A stretch of 64,000 nucleotides of DNA from JAICQM01 sp963781555 (lineage in GTDB: Bacteria > Chloroflexota > Limnocylindria > QHBO01): contig CAWAGB010000006.1 of NCBI GenBank assembly GCA_963781555.1, forward strand, positions 310,001 to 374,000, in the 5' to 3' direction. A program made the position numbers and the translations under genes. Numbering within the stretch: the first letter of the stretch is position 1; every line of letters begins with the position of its first letter. Below the pieces are notes generated by a model. It saw only the letters and a list, made by a program, of their open reading frames with translations. It did not search any database and had not been told where the DNA came from. This document shows, piece by piece, positions 49,745 through 62,075 of this stretch.

Positions 49745-51880
49745 ATGCCCGACCTTCGTGTCAACGCCCCATATGAGCCCACCGGCGACCAGCCGATGGC
49801 CATCGACGCGCTGGTCAGCGGGGTGAACGGCGGCCTGCGCAACCAGGTGCTGCTGGGCGCGACCGGCACCGGCAAGACGTACACCGCGGCCAAGGTGATC
49901 GAGGCGGTCCAGAAGCCGACCCTGGTGATGGCCCACAACAAGACCCTGGCGGCACAGCTGTACCAGGAGTTCAAGGAGTTCTTCCCGGACAACGCGGTCG
50001 AGTACTTCGTCAGCTACTACGACTACTTCCAGCCGGAGGCCTATCTCCCGCGGTCGGATACCTACATCGAGAAGGACTCCTCGCGGAACGACGAGATCGA
50101 CCGGCTGCGGCACCAGGCCACGCGCACCCTGTTCGAGCGGCGCGACGTGATCATCGTGGCATCGGTGTCGTGCATCTACGGCATCGGCGCACCGATCGAC
50201 TACGGCTCGACCGTGCTCAACATCAAGAAGGGCGCGCGCTACCGCCGCGACGGGATCCTGCGTCACCTCGTCGACCTGCAGTACCAGCGCAACGACATGG
50301 AGCTGGCGCGTGCCCGCTTTCGCGTCCGCGGCGACGTGCTCGAGGTGCGGCCGCCGCACGGCGACTTCGTGGTCCGCATCGAGTTCTTCGGCGACGACGT
50401 GGAGCGCATCGCCGAGATCGACATGCTCACCGGCGAGGTCCAGGCGGAGCGCAACGAGGTCAACCTGTACCCGGCCACGCACTACGTCACGCCGCGCGAC
50501 AAGCTGCTCGCGGCGGTTGACGACATCGAGGCCGAGATGGAGCTGCGGACGGGGCAGCTGGCCGACGAGGGTCGCGAGCTGGAGGCCGCTCGCCTCCGCC
50601 AGCGCACGATGTTCGACCTCGAGATGATGCGCGAGGTGGGCTTCTGCTCGGGGATCGAGAACTATTCGCGCCACCTCTCCCGTCGCGAGGCGGGATCACG
50701 GCCGTGGACGTTGATCGACTACTTCCCGACCGACTTCCTCCTCATCGTCGACGAGAGCCACATCACGATCCCGCAGGTCCACGGCATGTACAAGAACGAC
50801 CGCACCCGCAAGGAGATCCTGGTCGACTTCGGGTTCCGCCTGCCGTCCGCGCTCGACAACCGGCCGCTGACGTTCGACGAGTTCGAGGATCACCTCAACC
50901 AGGTGATCTACATGTCGGCCACGCCGGGACCGTATGAGACGGAGCGCGCCGAGCAAGTCGCCGAGCAGTTCATCCGGCCGACCGGCGTGGTGGACCCGAC
51001 GATCACCGTCCGACCGACGACGGGCCAGGTCGACGACCTGCTCGCCGAGATCCGCGCCACGGTCGAGCGTGGCGAGCGCGTCCTGGTCACGACGCTCACC
51101 AAGAAGATGGCCGAGGACCTGGCGGACTACCTCGCCGAGCTGGGCATCAAGGTCCAGTGGCTGCACTCCGAGGTCGACACGCTCGAGCGGGTCGAGATCC
51201 TGCGCGACCTGCGCCTGGGCGTGTACGACGTCCTGGTCGGGATCAACCTGTTGCGCGAGGGTCTCGACCTGCCGGAAGTCACCCTGGTGGCGATCATGGA
51301 CGCGGACAAGGAGGGCTTCCTGCGTTCCGGCGGGTCGCTCATCCAGGTCATCGGTCGTGCGGCCCGCAACATCGGTGGCCGGGTGATCATGTACGCCGAC
51401 CGCATCACGGATTCCATGCGCAAGGCGATGGACGAGACGGATCGCCGGCGCGAGAAGCAGGTTGCCTACAACACCGAGCACGGCATCGTGCCGGAGACGA
51501 TCATCAAGGAGATCCGCCAGATCCACGAGAGCCTGCGCCGCGTGGCGGAGGAGCGCGCGGCCCTCGACGTCGGCGAGAAGTCGAGCGAGGAGGTGGCGCA
51601 GATGATGAGCCGCCTGGAGGCGCAGATGAAGGAAGCTGCCCGGAACCTCGAGTTCGAGCGCGCCGCCGCCCTGCGTGACGAGCTGCTCCAGCTGCGCCGC
51701 TTGCGCGAGGAGCTCAACGCCGCCCCGGGGACGATTCCCGCCGACGTGTACGCTGCGGTCGAGGCTGACCAGCAGGACACCAGCCGGCGCCGGCCGGGCG
51801 AGGTCTTCAGCACCGCCACGCGTCCCAACATGGTGTCCGCCGGCGGCCGTCGCCGCCCACCGGGCCGGAGGCGCATCTGA
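49745..51880 (+). CDS. uvrB: Excinuclease ABC subunit B
   Basis: 711 residues. Walker A GATGTGKTYT, the DNA-clamping beta hairpin YYDYFQPEAYLP, helicase motifs VDESHITIPQ and GINLLREGLDLPEV, QVIGRAARN, and a C-terminal UVR domain (VAQMMSRLEAQMKEAARNLE) that binds UvrC. It verifies damage delivered by UvrA. The C-terminus is extended by about 50 basic residues. The stop overlaps the next start by TGATG, so translation continues into the gene at 51880. Confidence 0.98.
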   Translation: MPDLRVNAPYEPTGDQPMAIDALVSGVNGGLRNQVLLGATGTGKTYTAAKVIEAVQKPTLVMAHNKTLAAQLYQEFKEFFPDNAVEYFVSYYDYFQPEAYLPRSDTYIEKDSSRNDEIDRLRHQATRTLFERRDVIIVASVSCIYGIGAPIDYGSTVLNIKKGARYRRDGILRHLVDLQYQRNDMELARARFRVRGDVLEVRPPHGDFVVRIEFFGDDVERIAEIDMLTGEVQAERNEVNLYPATHYVTPRDKLLAAVDDIEAEMELRTGQLADEGRELEAARLRQRTMFDLEMMREVGFCSGIENYSRHLSRREAGSRPWTLIDYFPTDFLLIVDESHITIPQVHGMYKNDRTRKEILVDFGFRLPSALDNRPLTFDEFEDHLNQVIYMSATPGPYETERAEQVAEQFIRPTGVVDPTITVRPTTGQVDDLLAEIRATVERGERVLVTTLTKKMAEDLADYLAELGIKVQWLHSEVDTLERVEILRDLRLGVYDVLVGINLLREGLDLPEVTLVAIMDADKEGFLRSGGSLIQVIGRAARNIGGRVIMYADRITDSMRKAMDETDRRREKQVAYNTEHGIVPETIIKEIRQIHESLRRVAEERAALDVGEKSSEEVAQMMSRLEAQMKEAARNLEFERAAALRDELLQLRRLREELNAAPGTIPADVYAAVEADQQDTSRRRPGEVFSTATRPNMVSAGGRRRPPGRRRI

Positions 51881-52485
51881 TGGCCGGCACCATGCCGCAC
51901 GCGATCTTCATCGAGACCGATGTCGACGGGGCGGGCCTCGTCGCCGCGTATGCGGCCGAGCTGCCCGGCTGCGCCGTCTTCGCCGCAACGGATGATGAGG
52001 CGGCGGGATCGATGCCGCGTCGTGTGGCGCGGTTCACCGCCTGGCTGCGCGATCAGGGCGAAGAGGCGCCGCGCTTCGTGGGCGACAACTGGTACGAGGT
52101 CGAGCGCGCCGCGGCCGGGCCGGATGCGCGCGCCGCCTTCAGCCTCGACGAGCTACCGCCCTCGGACGCCGAGTTCGCCTCGTGGCTGCGTTGGCTGGAG
52201 CTGGCCCGCGAGGAGCTGGCAGAGGCGATCGACGCGGCTGCCGACCTCGACGCTGAGGGCCTCGGCCGCATCGAGCGCCAGGACGTGGCCTTCACCCGCG
52301 AGCTGGGTGGCCAGGCGGCCCCGCTCGACGGTGACCCGATTGATCGTCTCTACGCGGCCCGCGACGCCTTCACCGCCGCCCTGGAGGCCGCCGGCAGCGA
52401 CGGCGACGGGGTGCGGCGCATGCTGCGCCTCGCCATCGCGGACGACCTGCGGGTCGCGAGCCGCCTGCGAGGCGACGAGGACTGA
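51880..52485 (+). CDS. Hypothetical protein coupled to uvrB
   Basis: 201 residues. The N-terminal half (IFIETDVDGAGLVAAYAAEL, PGCAVFAATDDEA) is reminiscent of the HicB antitoxin fold; the C-terminal half is helical and acidic (LELAREELAEAIDAAADLDA, DRLYAARDAFTAALEA), somewhat like DinB-type bundles but without histidine ligands. No HicA toxin is next to it, so an antitoxin role is not supported. Coupled to uvrB by TGATG, therefore always made with UvrB. Confidence 0.7.
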   Translation: MAGTMPHAIFIETDVDGAGLVAAYAAELPGCAVFAATDDEAAGSMPRRVARFTAWLRDQGEEAPRFVGDNWYEVERAAAGPDARAAFSLDELPPSDAEFASWLRWLELAREELAEAIDAAADLDAEGLGRIERQDVAFTRELGGQAAPLDGDPIDRLYAARDAFTAALEAAGSDGDGVRRMLRLAIADDLRVASRLRGDED

Positions 52486-52595
52486 GCGAGATCGCTGCCG
52501 CCGCGCCCCGGCGCGTCCGGCACGCCGGCGAGTGGATCATCCCGACGCCGCGCCGGGCTCTGCCCGGCTCCGAGCTCCGGGCGCTCCAGGACGGG

Positions 52596-53147
52596 ATGCC
52601 GCGCTGCCCGGACGGCGCCGCGCCGGTGCTCTCGGGTGACGGTACGGAGCGCTCGATGCTCATCGGCCAGGCGCCCGGCTGGCGGGAGATCGAGACCGGC
52701 GTGCCCTTCGCCTGGGACGCCGGCAAGCGGCTCGTCGGCTGGCTCGGGCTGGCGGGGATCAGCGTGGATGACTTCCGGCAGCGCTGGTACGTGACCAGCA
52801 TCGGCAAGTGCTACCCCGGCCGTGCACCCGGCTCATCGGTGGATCGGCCGCCGTCGCCGGCCGATGTCGCCCGCTGGACGCCGGTGCTGATGGAGGAGCT
52901 GCGGCTGGTCGCGCCACGGGTCGTCGTGCTGGTGGGCGGGACGGCGCATCGGTATGCCTTCGGGGCGGCGGTGCGCCTCGACGCGATCGTCGGCGAGCGC
53001 CTCACCTGGAACGCCGCACCGGATGCGCTCGTCATCGCGCTGCCGCACCCTTCCGGGGCGTCCACATGGCTGAACGACCCCGCCCACGTCGAGCGCTGGC
53101 GGGCCGCGATGGAGCTCCTCCGCGATGCGTGGCGGGCGCTGGGCTGA
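52596..53147 (+). CDS. Uracil-DNA glycosylase family protein
   Basis: 183 residues. The family-4/5-like motifs are GQAPGWREIETGVPFAWDAG (motif 1), VTSIGKCYPG, and the late HPSG motif. MPRC-P near the start keeps one cysteine of the iron-sulfur cluster, but the partner cysteines are not evident, so the cluster may be lost. No ribosome site is clear; sequence upstream of ATG 52596 stays open and looks protein-like (WIIPTPRRALPGSEL, RALQDG), so the true start may lie about 30 codons further 5'. It likely removes uracil or deaminated bases. Sits in the uvrB operon. Confidence 0.8.
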   Translation: MPRCPDGAAPVLSGDGTERSMLIGQAPGWREIETGVPFAWDAGKRLVGWLGLAGISVDDFRQRWYVTSIGKCYPGRAPGSSVDRPPSPADVARWTPVLMEELRLVAPRVVVLVGGTAHRYAFGAAVRLDAIVGERLTWNAAPDALVIALPHPSGASTWLNDPAHVERWRAAMELLRDAWRALG

Positions 53148-53671
53148 TGCGCGAGCGGTGGATCGGGATCGGTGCAGTGGTGGCGCTCGGCCTGTTCGTG
53201 CTGTTCATGCTGGTTGTCGGGTCGCTCGGGGGCGTGCGACCCGAGCTGGCGCGCCACGAGGTGGCCGACGTGCTGCGCGGCGGCAACCCCGCCGACCGCT
53301 TCGGGACGCGCGAGATCCGCATCGTCGGCTGGTATGCGGAGCTCGACGCTGACTGCGCCGGCGACCGCGGCGGGACCGATGCGAGCGTCGCGTGGCTCCA
53401 GGCGCAGTGCCCGTTGCGGGTGCTCGTGCCGGACCAGCCCGCCGATGACGTCACGCAAGAGGAGCTGGAGGGAAGCGGCGTGCGCCTGGCGGCACCGAAC
53501 GGCCGCCCCTTCCCATCGCGCGCCGAACCCGGTGGCCCAAACACACGCGGCGAGCAGCTCGTCTTCATCGGGCACTTCGCCGACGCGACGGCGAGCGACT
53601 GCGTGACAGAGCGCCTGGAACGTTGCCGGAACACGTTCGTGGTCACGGACTACGACGGTCTGGTCCGATGA
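53147..53671 (+). CDS. Membrane-anchored hypothetical protein
   Basis: 174 residues. N-terminal membrane helix (VVALGLFVLFMLVVGSLGG) and an extracellular domain with four cysteines (DADCAGDRG, QAQCPLRV, ASDCVTER, LERCRNTF) that could form two disulfides. No family recognised. It overlaps its neighbours on both sides (TGATG at 53145-53149, ATGA at 53668-53671), so it is tightly locked into the operon between the glycosylase and the beta-glucosidase. Confidence 0.68.
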   Translation: MRERWIGIGAVVALGLFVLFMLVVGSLGGVRPELARHEVADVLRGGNPADRFGTREIRIVGWYAELDADCAGDRGGTDASVAWLQAQCPLRVLVPDQPADDVTQEELEGSGVRLAAPNGRPFPSRAEPGGPNTRGEQLVFIGHFADATASDCVTERLERCRNTFVVTDYDGLVR

Positions 53672-55059
53672 CCGGCGAATACGCCGATGGATCGCGGATT
53701 GCAACTCCTCCCGAGATGGATCCCACGCCCCTCGCGCGCCGCTTTCCGGCGTCCTTCCTCTGGGGCGCCGCAACGGCCGCCTACCAGGTGGAGGGCGCCA
53801 GCGAGGAGGATGCACGCGGCTCCTCGATCTGGGACACCTTCAGCCGGATGCCTGGACGCGTCGCGGGCGGGCACACCGGCGCCGTCGCCGCCGACCACTA
53901 CCACCGCACCGCGGACGACGTGGCGCTGATGCGCGAGCTCGGCCTGCGTGCCTATCGGTTCAGCGTCGCGTGGCCGCGCATCCAGCCGACGGGCAGCGGC
54001 CAACCCAACGAGGCGGGGCTCGACTTCTATGACGGGCTCGTCGACGAGCTGCTCGGCGCGGGCATCCGCCCGCTGGTGACGCTCTACCACTGGGACCTAC
54101 CACAGCCGCTGGAGGACGCGGGCGGGTGGCCGGCCCGCGACACCGTCGAGCGATTCGCGGAGTACGCAGGCATCGTGGCGGCTCGCCTCGGCGACCGCGT
54201 GCAGGACTGGGTGACGCTCAACGAGCCGTGGGTGTTCAGCTTCCTTGGCTACGGGGAGGGCATCCACGCCCCCGGCCGCAGCGACCTGGGGGACGCGTTC
54301 CGCGCCGCTCACCACGCGCACCTGGCGCATCGCGCCGGGGCGGCCGCCGTGCGCGACGCCGCACCGTGGGCCAGGGTGGGCATCGCGCTGAGCCTGGCCC
54401 ACGTGGAGCCGGCGACCGCCGAGCCGGACGACGTGGCGGCCGCCGAGCGCCTCGACGCGGCCACCAACCGCTGGTCCCTCGACCCGACGTTCGGGCGACC
54501 GTATCCTCTCGAGGTGCCCGGCATCGCCGAGCTGGTGCCGGACGACATCGACATGGACGAGGTGGCGGACGGCACCGTCCCGGATTTCCTCGGCGTCAAC
54601 TACTACATGCGCCAGCTCGTGGCGGCCGACCCGCAGGCGCCGCCCCTGCACGCCACCTTCGTCCGCAACGACGCGCCGCGGACGGCCATGGACTGGGAGA
54701 TCCATCCCGACGGGCTGCGGCAGCTCCTCGTCCGCATCCAGCGGACGTACGCGCCGACCTCGATCCTGGTCACCGAGAATGGCGCAGCCTTCGACGACGT
54801 GGTGGGAGAGGACGGCAGCGTTGACGATCCGGAGCGGCTCGCGTACCTGTCGGAGCACATCGCGGCGGTCGCCGACGCGCGGGACGATGGCGCTGCCGTC
54901 GACGGCTACTTCGCCTGGTCGTTGCTCGACAACTTCGAGTGGGCGTACGGCTACGCCAAGCGCTTCGGCATCGTGCGGGTCGACTACGAGACGCTGGAGC
55001 GCACCGTCAAGGCCTCGGGGCGCTGGTATGCGCAGCTCATCGCGGCGGCCAGGCGGTGA
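53668..55059 (+). CDS. GH1 beta-glucosidase
   Basis: 463 residues, cytoplasmic. Family landmarks: FLWGAATAAYQVEGA near the N-terminus, acid/base E186 in TLNEPW, nucleophile E370 in VTENG, and the aglycone end FAWSLLDNFEWAYGYAKRFG. Hydrolyses beta-glucosides or beta-galactosides with retention. It is in frame-coupled order after a membrane protein gene but has no obvious link to DNA repair; the operon is mixed. Confidence 0.94.
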   Translation: MTGEYADGSRIATPPEMDPTPLARRFPASFLWGAATAAYQVEGASEEDARGSSIWDTFSRMPGRVAGGHTGAVAADHYHRTADDVALMRELGLRAYRFSVAWPRIQPTGSGQPNEAGLDFYDGLVDELLGAGIRPLVTLYHWDLPQPLEDAGGWPARDTVERFAEYAGIVAARLGDRVQDWVTLNEPWVFSFLGYGEGIHAPGRSDLGDAFRAAHHAHLAHRAGAAAVRDAAPWARVGIALSLAHVEPATAEPDDVAAAERLDAATNRWSLDPTFGRPYPLEVPGIAELVPDDIDMDEVADGTVPDFLGVNYYMRQLVAADPQAPPLHATFVRNDAPRTAMDWEIHPDGLRQLLVRIQRTYAPTSILVTENGAAFDDVVGEDGSVDDPERLAYLSEHIAAVADARDDGAAVDGYFAWSLLDNFEWAYGYAKRFGIVRVDYETLERTVKASGRWYAQLIAAARR

Positions 55060-55103
55060 CCGGAGGCATCGGGCAAACCGAACGGACGTTCGCATCGGTC
55101 TGG

Positions 55104-55109
55104 TAGGAT
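55104..55109 (+). promoter_or_regulatory. -10 element of leaderless uvrA
   Basis: TAGGAT ends 8 nt before ATG 55118; CATCGGT (55093-55099) lies 4 nt upstream of it. AGGA within the spacer could alternatively act as a weak ribosome site. Confidence 0.55.
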
Positions 55110-55117
55110 AAGGACCC

Positions 55118-58056
<2,939 letters not shown>

Positions 58057-58057
<1 letters not shown>

Positions 58058-58620
58058 TGCCGACGCGCGCCGAGGCGCTTGGCCTGCTGCACGAGTGGAA
58101 CGAGAACGCCTCACTGCGCAAGCACGGCCTGCTCGTCGAGGCCGGGGTGCGTGGCTACGCAGCCGACGACGGCCTGGATGCCGCCACGGTCGAGCGCTGG
58201 GGGATTGCCGGCCTGCTCCATGACCTCGACTACGAGCGCTTCCCGGACCCGGCCACGCACGGCGCGATTGGTGCCGACGAGCTTGCGCGCCGCGGCTACG
58301 CCGCGGAGGTGGTGGATGCCGTGCGGCGCCACAACGATACGCTGGGCATCCCGCGCACCACGCGGCTCGATCACCTCGTGTATGCCTGCGACGAGCTGGC
58401 CGGCTTCCTTGCGGCGGTGGCGCTCATGCGCCCGTCGAAGAAGCTCGCCGACGTCGAGCCGGCCAACGTGCGAAAGCGGATGAAGGACAAGGCGTTTGCT
58501 CGCGCCGTTCCGCGCGAGATGCTGCTCGCGGGTGCGGCGGAGCTCGGCATCGAGTTCGACGAGCACGTGACGCGCATGGTGCGCTACCTGTCGGTCGTGG
58601 CACCCGAGGTCGGGCTGTAA
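58057..58620 (+). CDS. HD-domain hydrolase
   Basis: 187 residues. HD pair in GLLHDLDYERF (H55, D56) with an earlier histidine in RKHGLLVEAG and a later one in VRRHNDTLG give the metal ligands of a small HD phosphohydrolase. Close homologs are common beside various genes and are thought to hydrolyse nucleotides or phosphate esters. Coupled to uvrA by TGATG; its last 37 bp overlap the convergent helicase gene. Confidence 0.85.
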
Positions 58621-60242
58621 CCCATCTCCGCAAGGAAGGGCGACGGCCTCGCGGGGTCGAACGCCAGGACCAGCCGCCGCGTGGCGCGGGTGACGGCGAC
58701 GTAGGCAAGGCGCCGCTCCTCTTCCATCGCACGCGCCGGGTCAATGGCGTCGCGCAGCGCGCGCCGGTTCGGGAGGCGCTCCGCCTCGAACCCGACGATC
58801 ACCACCAGCGGCCACTCCCTGCCCTTGGCGCCGTGGGCCGTGAGCAGCTCCACCCGCGCGTCGGGCTGGCGCAGTCGGTCGACCACGGCGCGCATGCGTG
58901 CTGACTCGCGCAGGAATGTCTCGACGCTGCGGTAGGGGACGGACCAGCCGAGGAGCGCGTCGAGCGCGGCGTGCTCGTCGTCACCCAGCTCGTCGGTTTC
59001 CGACGCGCGATCCCAGCCGCGGCGGCGGCGCAGGTCACGCAGGGCAGGGAATGGATGCCCCCCGGCGGGTACCTCAGCGAGATCCTCGAGCAGGCGAGCC
59101 ACCGGGTCGGCCTGGATGGGGGCGGGCACCGGCGAGTGATGGGGGATTTCGGCTCGTGCCAGTGCGACGAGTACTGGGATCAGTTCGGAGCGGGTGCGCG
59201 CGAGGAAGCACGCCCGCTCGCCAGGCTTCATCTGCCGAGTCATGAACGCCACCAGGCGACGCGGCCAGTCCGGCGCGGCAATCGGGAAGGCGGCAACCGC
59301 ATCCGGCGGTCCGTCGCGCCCGGCGCGGATCGGCTTGGCGAAGCGTTCGGTGTTGTGCTCCACCAGGCGCCGCCCGGCGGCGACGACCTCCGGCGGGCAT
59401 CGGTAGTTCGTCGCCAGGATCACGCGTCGCGCGGCGGGGTACCACGACGCGAAGCCCAGGATCCGACGCACGTCGGCCAGCCGCCACGCGTAGATGGTCT
59501 GGTCGTCGTCGCCGACCACGAAGAGGTTGGCCCGGTCCCCGGCCAGGGCGCGCACGAGGCGCAGCTGGGCAGCATCCACGTCCTGGAACTCGTCCACCGC
59601 GAGGTGGGTGAAACGCGCCTGCCAGCGCGCGCGAAGGGTGTCGTCTGTCTCGAGTACGGTGGCCGCCCCCGTGACGAGGTCGTCGAAATCCACCGCCGCC
59701 CGAGCAGCCAGCAGGGCGTCGAAGGTGGCAAGCGCAGCGACGCTCGATGCAGGCGGGGGAATGCCTTCCACCTTCTGACGAGAGAGGTGCGCGTCGAGCA
59801 CGCTTGCCTCCGGTGGATCCGGACCGCCCGTGGCGAGGACACGACGCCGCGCGGCGCGGAGCATTGGCGTCCGATCCGCGAGCAGCTCCAGCGGCCCATG
59901 GGCGTCCAGCATCACCTGGCGAGCCATCGCGTGCAGGGTGCGCACCTCGATGGCCGTCGCACCCGGAAACGTGGGACCCAGGCGCGCGGCCACCCGCGCC
60001 GCCAGCTCCGCAGCGGCCTCACGGTTGAACGTGACGACAGCGATCCGCTCCGCGGGAACCCCGCGGGCGAGGAGGACGGCGAGGCGTGCCACCAGGGTCG
60101 TGGTCTTGCCGCTGCCCGCCGGCGCGACGATCTGGGCAGGGCCATCAGGGAGCAGCGCGGCAGCACGCTGCTCCGCGTCCAGGGCGGCGAGGATCGGCAC
60201 CAGTCGCGAGTCGTCGCCGTCGGCCATGGAGCAGGGAACCAC
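58584..60242 (-). CDS. UvrD/Rep-type (SF1A) DNA helicase
   Basis: Up to 552 residues. Walker A APAGSGKTTTLVARL, motif Ia VVTFNREAAAELAARV, motif II AVDEFQDVDAAQL, motif III GDDDQTIYAW, motif IV ILATNYRCP, motif V LTAHGAKGREWPLVVIVG and motif VI YVAVTRATRRL are all present. It is shorter than UvrD or PcrA because the 1B and 2B subdomains are trimmed and no C-terminal extension exists. It could remove excised oligonucleotides after UvrABC. Start GTG 60242 or ATG 60227 (MADGDD). Confidence 0.9.
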   Translation of the reverse strand: MVPCSMADGDDSRLVPILAALDAEQRAAALLPDGPAQIVAPAGSGKTTTLVARLAVLLARGVPAERIAVVTFNREAAAELAARVAARLGPTFPGATAIEVRTLHAMARQVMLDAHGPLELLADRTPMLRAARRRVLATGGPDPPEASVLDAHLSRQKVEGIPPPASSVAALATFDALLAARAAVDFDDLVTGAATVLETDDTLRARWQARFTHLAVDEFQDVDAAQLRLVRALAGDRANLFVVGDDDQTIYAWRLADVRRILGFASWYPAARRVILATNYRCPPEVVAAGRRLVEHNTERFAKPIRAGRDGPPDAVAAFPIAAPDWPRRLVAFMTRQMKPGERACFLARTRSELIPVLVALARAEIPHHSPVPAPIQADPVARLLEDLAEVPAGGHPFPALRDLRRRRGWDRASETDELGDDEHAALDALLGWSVPYRSVETFLRESARMRAVVDRLRQPDARVELLTAHGAKGREWPLVVIVGFEAERLPNRRALRDAIDPARAMEEERRLAYVAVTRATRRLVLAFDPARPSPFLAEMGYSPTSGATTDR

Positions 60243-60280
60243 GCCGCCCCGTAGCGGCCGGTTAGCGCCGGGTTATCGGC

Positions 60281-60286
60281 TATCCT
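60281..60286 (+). promoter_or_regulatory. -10 element of LCP gene
   Basis: TATCCT, about 45 bp before ATG 60332; leadered. On the other strand the same region must also hold the helicase promoter. Confidence 0.45.
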
Positions 60287-60331
60287 GACCGACGCCCGCC
60301 GAGCCTCCGCACGAGCATCCGCTGCCACCCG

Positions 60332-61558
60332 ATGAACCGAGACCGATACCGATCGCAGGCCGCGCCAACCGAGCGCGCGCGCCGCATCGCCGACGCTGCG
60401 CGACGCGACGAGGAGCTCCGCCGCCAGGGGATCGACCCCGCCGCCTACGAGCGAGCGCGGCTCGAGCGGACGCAGGTGCATCGATCGTCACGCGCCCCGC
60501 GTACGGCGCGGGCGCCGCGCGAGCGACGGCCGCTGCGCCTGGGGAGGATCATCAAGGTCATTCTCCTGCTCGTCATCGTGTTGGCCGTCGTTGGCGGCAT
60601 CCTGCTGTTTCAGCGTGTCAGCCGGTTCAACGACCAGGTCTCGAGTGCCGGCACCATCTCGTCCTCCCTGGTCGGGCCGCTCAACGGCCAGGACCGGGTC
60701 AACGTGCTGCTCATCGGCTATGGCGGCGACGAGCAGGAGGCGGGTGCCGGCTACCTGGCCGACTCCATCAACATCTATTCCATCGATCCCGCCACCGACA
60801 CGACCACCGTCATTCCGGTGCCGCGCGACTTCTGGGTGGAGGGCTTCCCCGACCTGCTGCCGGAGAACGGAAAGCTGAACGAGGCGTTCGCCATCGGCCA
60901 CGCCCGCGGCGGGATCGAGGAGGGCGCTCGTGACACGGCGCGCATCCTGAGCGAGGTCACCGGCCTGCGGATCGACCACTGGATGGCGATGGACTTCACC
61001 AGCTTCCGGGCGATGGTGGACGCGGTCGGCGGCGTGACGGTCCAGAACCCCACCGCATTCAGCTATACCCGCCACGAGGCCAACTACCTCGCGGGGCGCT
61101 TCGAAGCCGGATCGTTCGCGGCGGGCACGCTGCATCTCGATGGCGACCAGGCGCTCCTGTACGCCCGCGCCCGGTACACGAGCGTGATCAGCGAGTCGAG
61201 CGACTTCGCCCGCAGCGTGCGGCAGCAGCGGATCATGAGCGCCCTCAAGGCGAAGCTTGGTGCCGGCGGACTCGGCTCACTGGGACCCGGGCTCGGGCTG
61301 ATGGACGCGCTGGAGGGGCGGCTGGTGACGGATCTCTCCGCGGTCGACCTGTTCCTGCTCTCGTCGCACCTCTCCGCCGACCGGCGCATCGAGCTCACCG
61401 AGGACGTGATCCTGCAGGCGACCCGCAACAGCATCGGTCAGTACATCCTCGTCGTCATCGGCCAGACAACGCCCGACGACTACAGCCCGCTGCGCGAGTG
61501 GCTGGCCGAGCGCCTCGCAGAGCCGATCGAGTCGGCGAGCCCGACGCCGGGTGGCTGA
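60332..61558 (+). CDS. LytR-CpsA-Psr family cell-wall ligase
   Basis: 408 residues. A basic cytoplasmic N-terminus rich in arginine, one membrane helix (about 72-95) and an LCP domain outside: RVNVLLIGYGGDEQ, ADSINIYSIDPATDTTTVIP with the arginine loop VPRDFWVE, KLNEAFAIGHARGG and DHWMAMDFTSFRAMVDAVGG. LCP enzymes attach teichoic-acid-like or polysaccharide chains to peptidoglycan, so the cell probably has a single membrane with a decorated wall. It overlaps the NUDIX gene by 8 nt. Confidence 0.9.
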   Translation: MNRDRYRSQAAPTERARRIADAARRDEELRRQGIDPAAYERARLERTQVHRSSRAPRTARAPRERRPLRLGRIIKVILLLVIVLAVVGGILLFQRVSRFNDQVSSAGTISSSLVGPLNGQDRVNVLLIGYGGDEQEAGAGYLADSINIYSIDPATDTTTVIPVPRDFWVEGFPDLLPENGKLNEAFAIGHARGGIEEGARDTARILSEVTGLRIDHWMAMDFTSFRAMVDAVGGVTVQNPTAFSYTRHEANYLAGRFEAGSFAAGTLHLDGDQALLYARARYTSVISESSDFARSVRQQRIMSALKAKLGAGGLGSLGPGLGLMDALEGRLVTDLSAVDLFLLSSHLSADRRIELTEDVILQATRNSIGQYILVVIGQTTPDDYSPLREWLAERLAEPIESASPTPGG

Positions 61559-62042
61559 CGCCCGCCCAGGGAGGGTGGAGCGGTACGCGCGCTTCGCCCT
61601 GATTGCCATGGAGGCGCTGGCGCACCGCATGGCGGGCCGCTACAGTCGGACGGAGGGCGCGCATCTGCTCGTCCACGACGCCGATGACCGCATCCTCGTG
61701 GTGCGACCGACCCTGCTGCCCACCGAGTGGATGCTGCCCGGTGGCCGCGTCGAGCGCGACGAGACGCCGCACCGCGCCGCCGCGCGCGAGACCGCCGAGG
61801 AGACCGGCATGCGGGCCGATGTGGATCGCCTCCTGCTCGTCGACGCGCGCTCGCGCCGCACGGTGAGCTTCATCTTCGCCGGCACCCTGCGGGGGGGCAC
61901 CCTGCGGGCCCAGCCCGGCGAGATCGCCGACGCCGACTTCGTGACCCGCGCAGAGATCCGAACCGGCTCGCCGCGCCTGGAGCGCCTGCTCCGTCGGATC
62001 GACGCGGTGGGGGACGCGCCGGGCTACCTTGGCCTCCGCTGA
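61551..62042 (+). CDS. NUDIX hydrolase
   Basis: 163 residues from GTG 61551, inside the last codons of the LCP gene. The Nudix box is complete: GGRVERDE at about 61-68 and AARETAEETG near 75-84 give G-x5-E-x7-R-E-x2-E-E-x-G. The protein hydrolyses a nucleoside diphosphate linked to X; the substrate cannot be decided. Its position between LCP and uvrC is compatible with sanitising damaged nucleotides, by inference. Confidence 0.9.
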   Translation: MADARPGRVERYARFALIAMEALAHRMAGRYSRTEGAHLLVHDADDRILVVRPTLLPTEWMLPGGRVERDETPHRAAARETAEETGMRADVDRLLLVDARSRRTVSFIFAGTLRGGTLRAQPGEIADADFVTRAEIRTGSPRLERLLRRIDAVGDAPGYLGLR

Positions 62043-62062
62043 GCGCACCCTGCCGAGCCGCC

Positions 62063-62068
62063 TAGAAT
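62063..62068 (+). promoter_or_regulatory. -10 element of leaderless uvrC
   Basis: TAGAAT ends 7 nt before GTG 62076. Confidence 0.58.
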
Positions 62069-62075
62069 CAGGCAC

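Noticed and set aside
51880..52485. A HicAB toxin-antitoxin system next to uvrB
   Set aside because: Only a vague HicB-like N-terminus is present, and no HicA-type toxin gene lies beside it.
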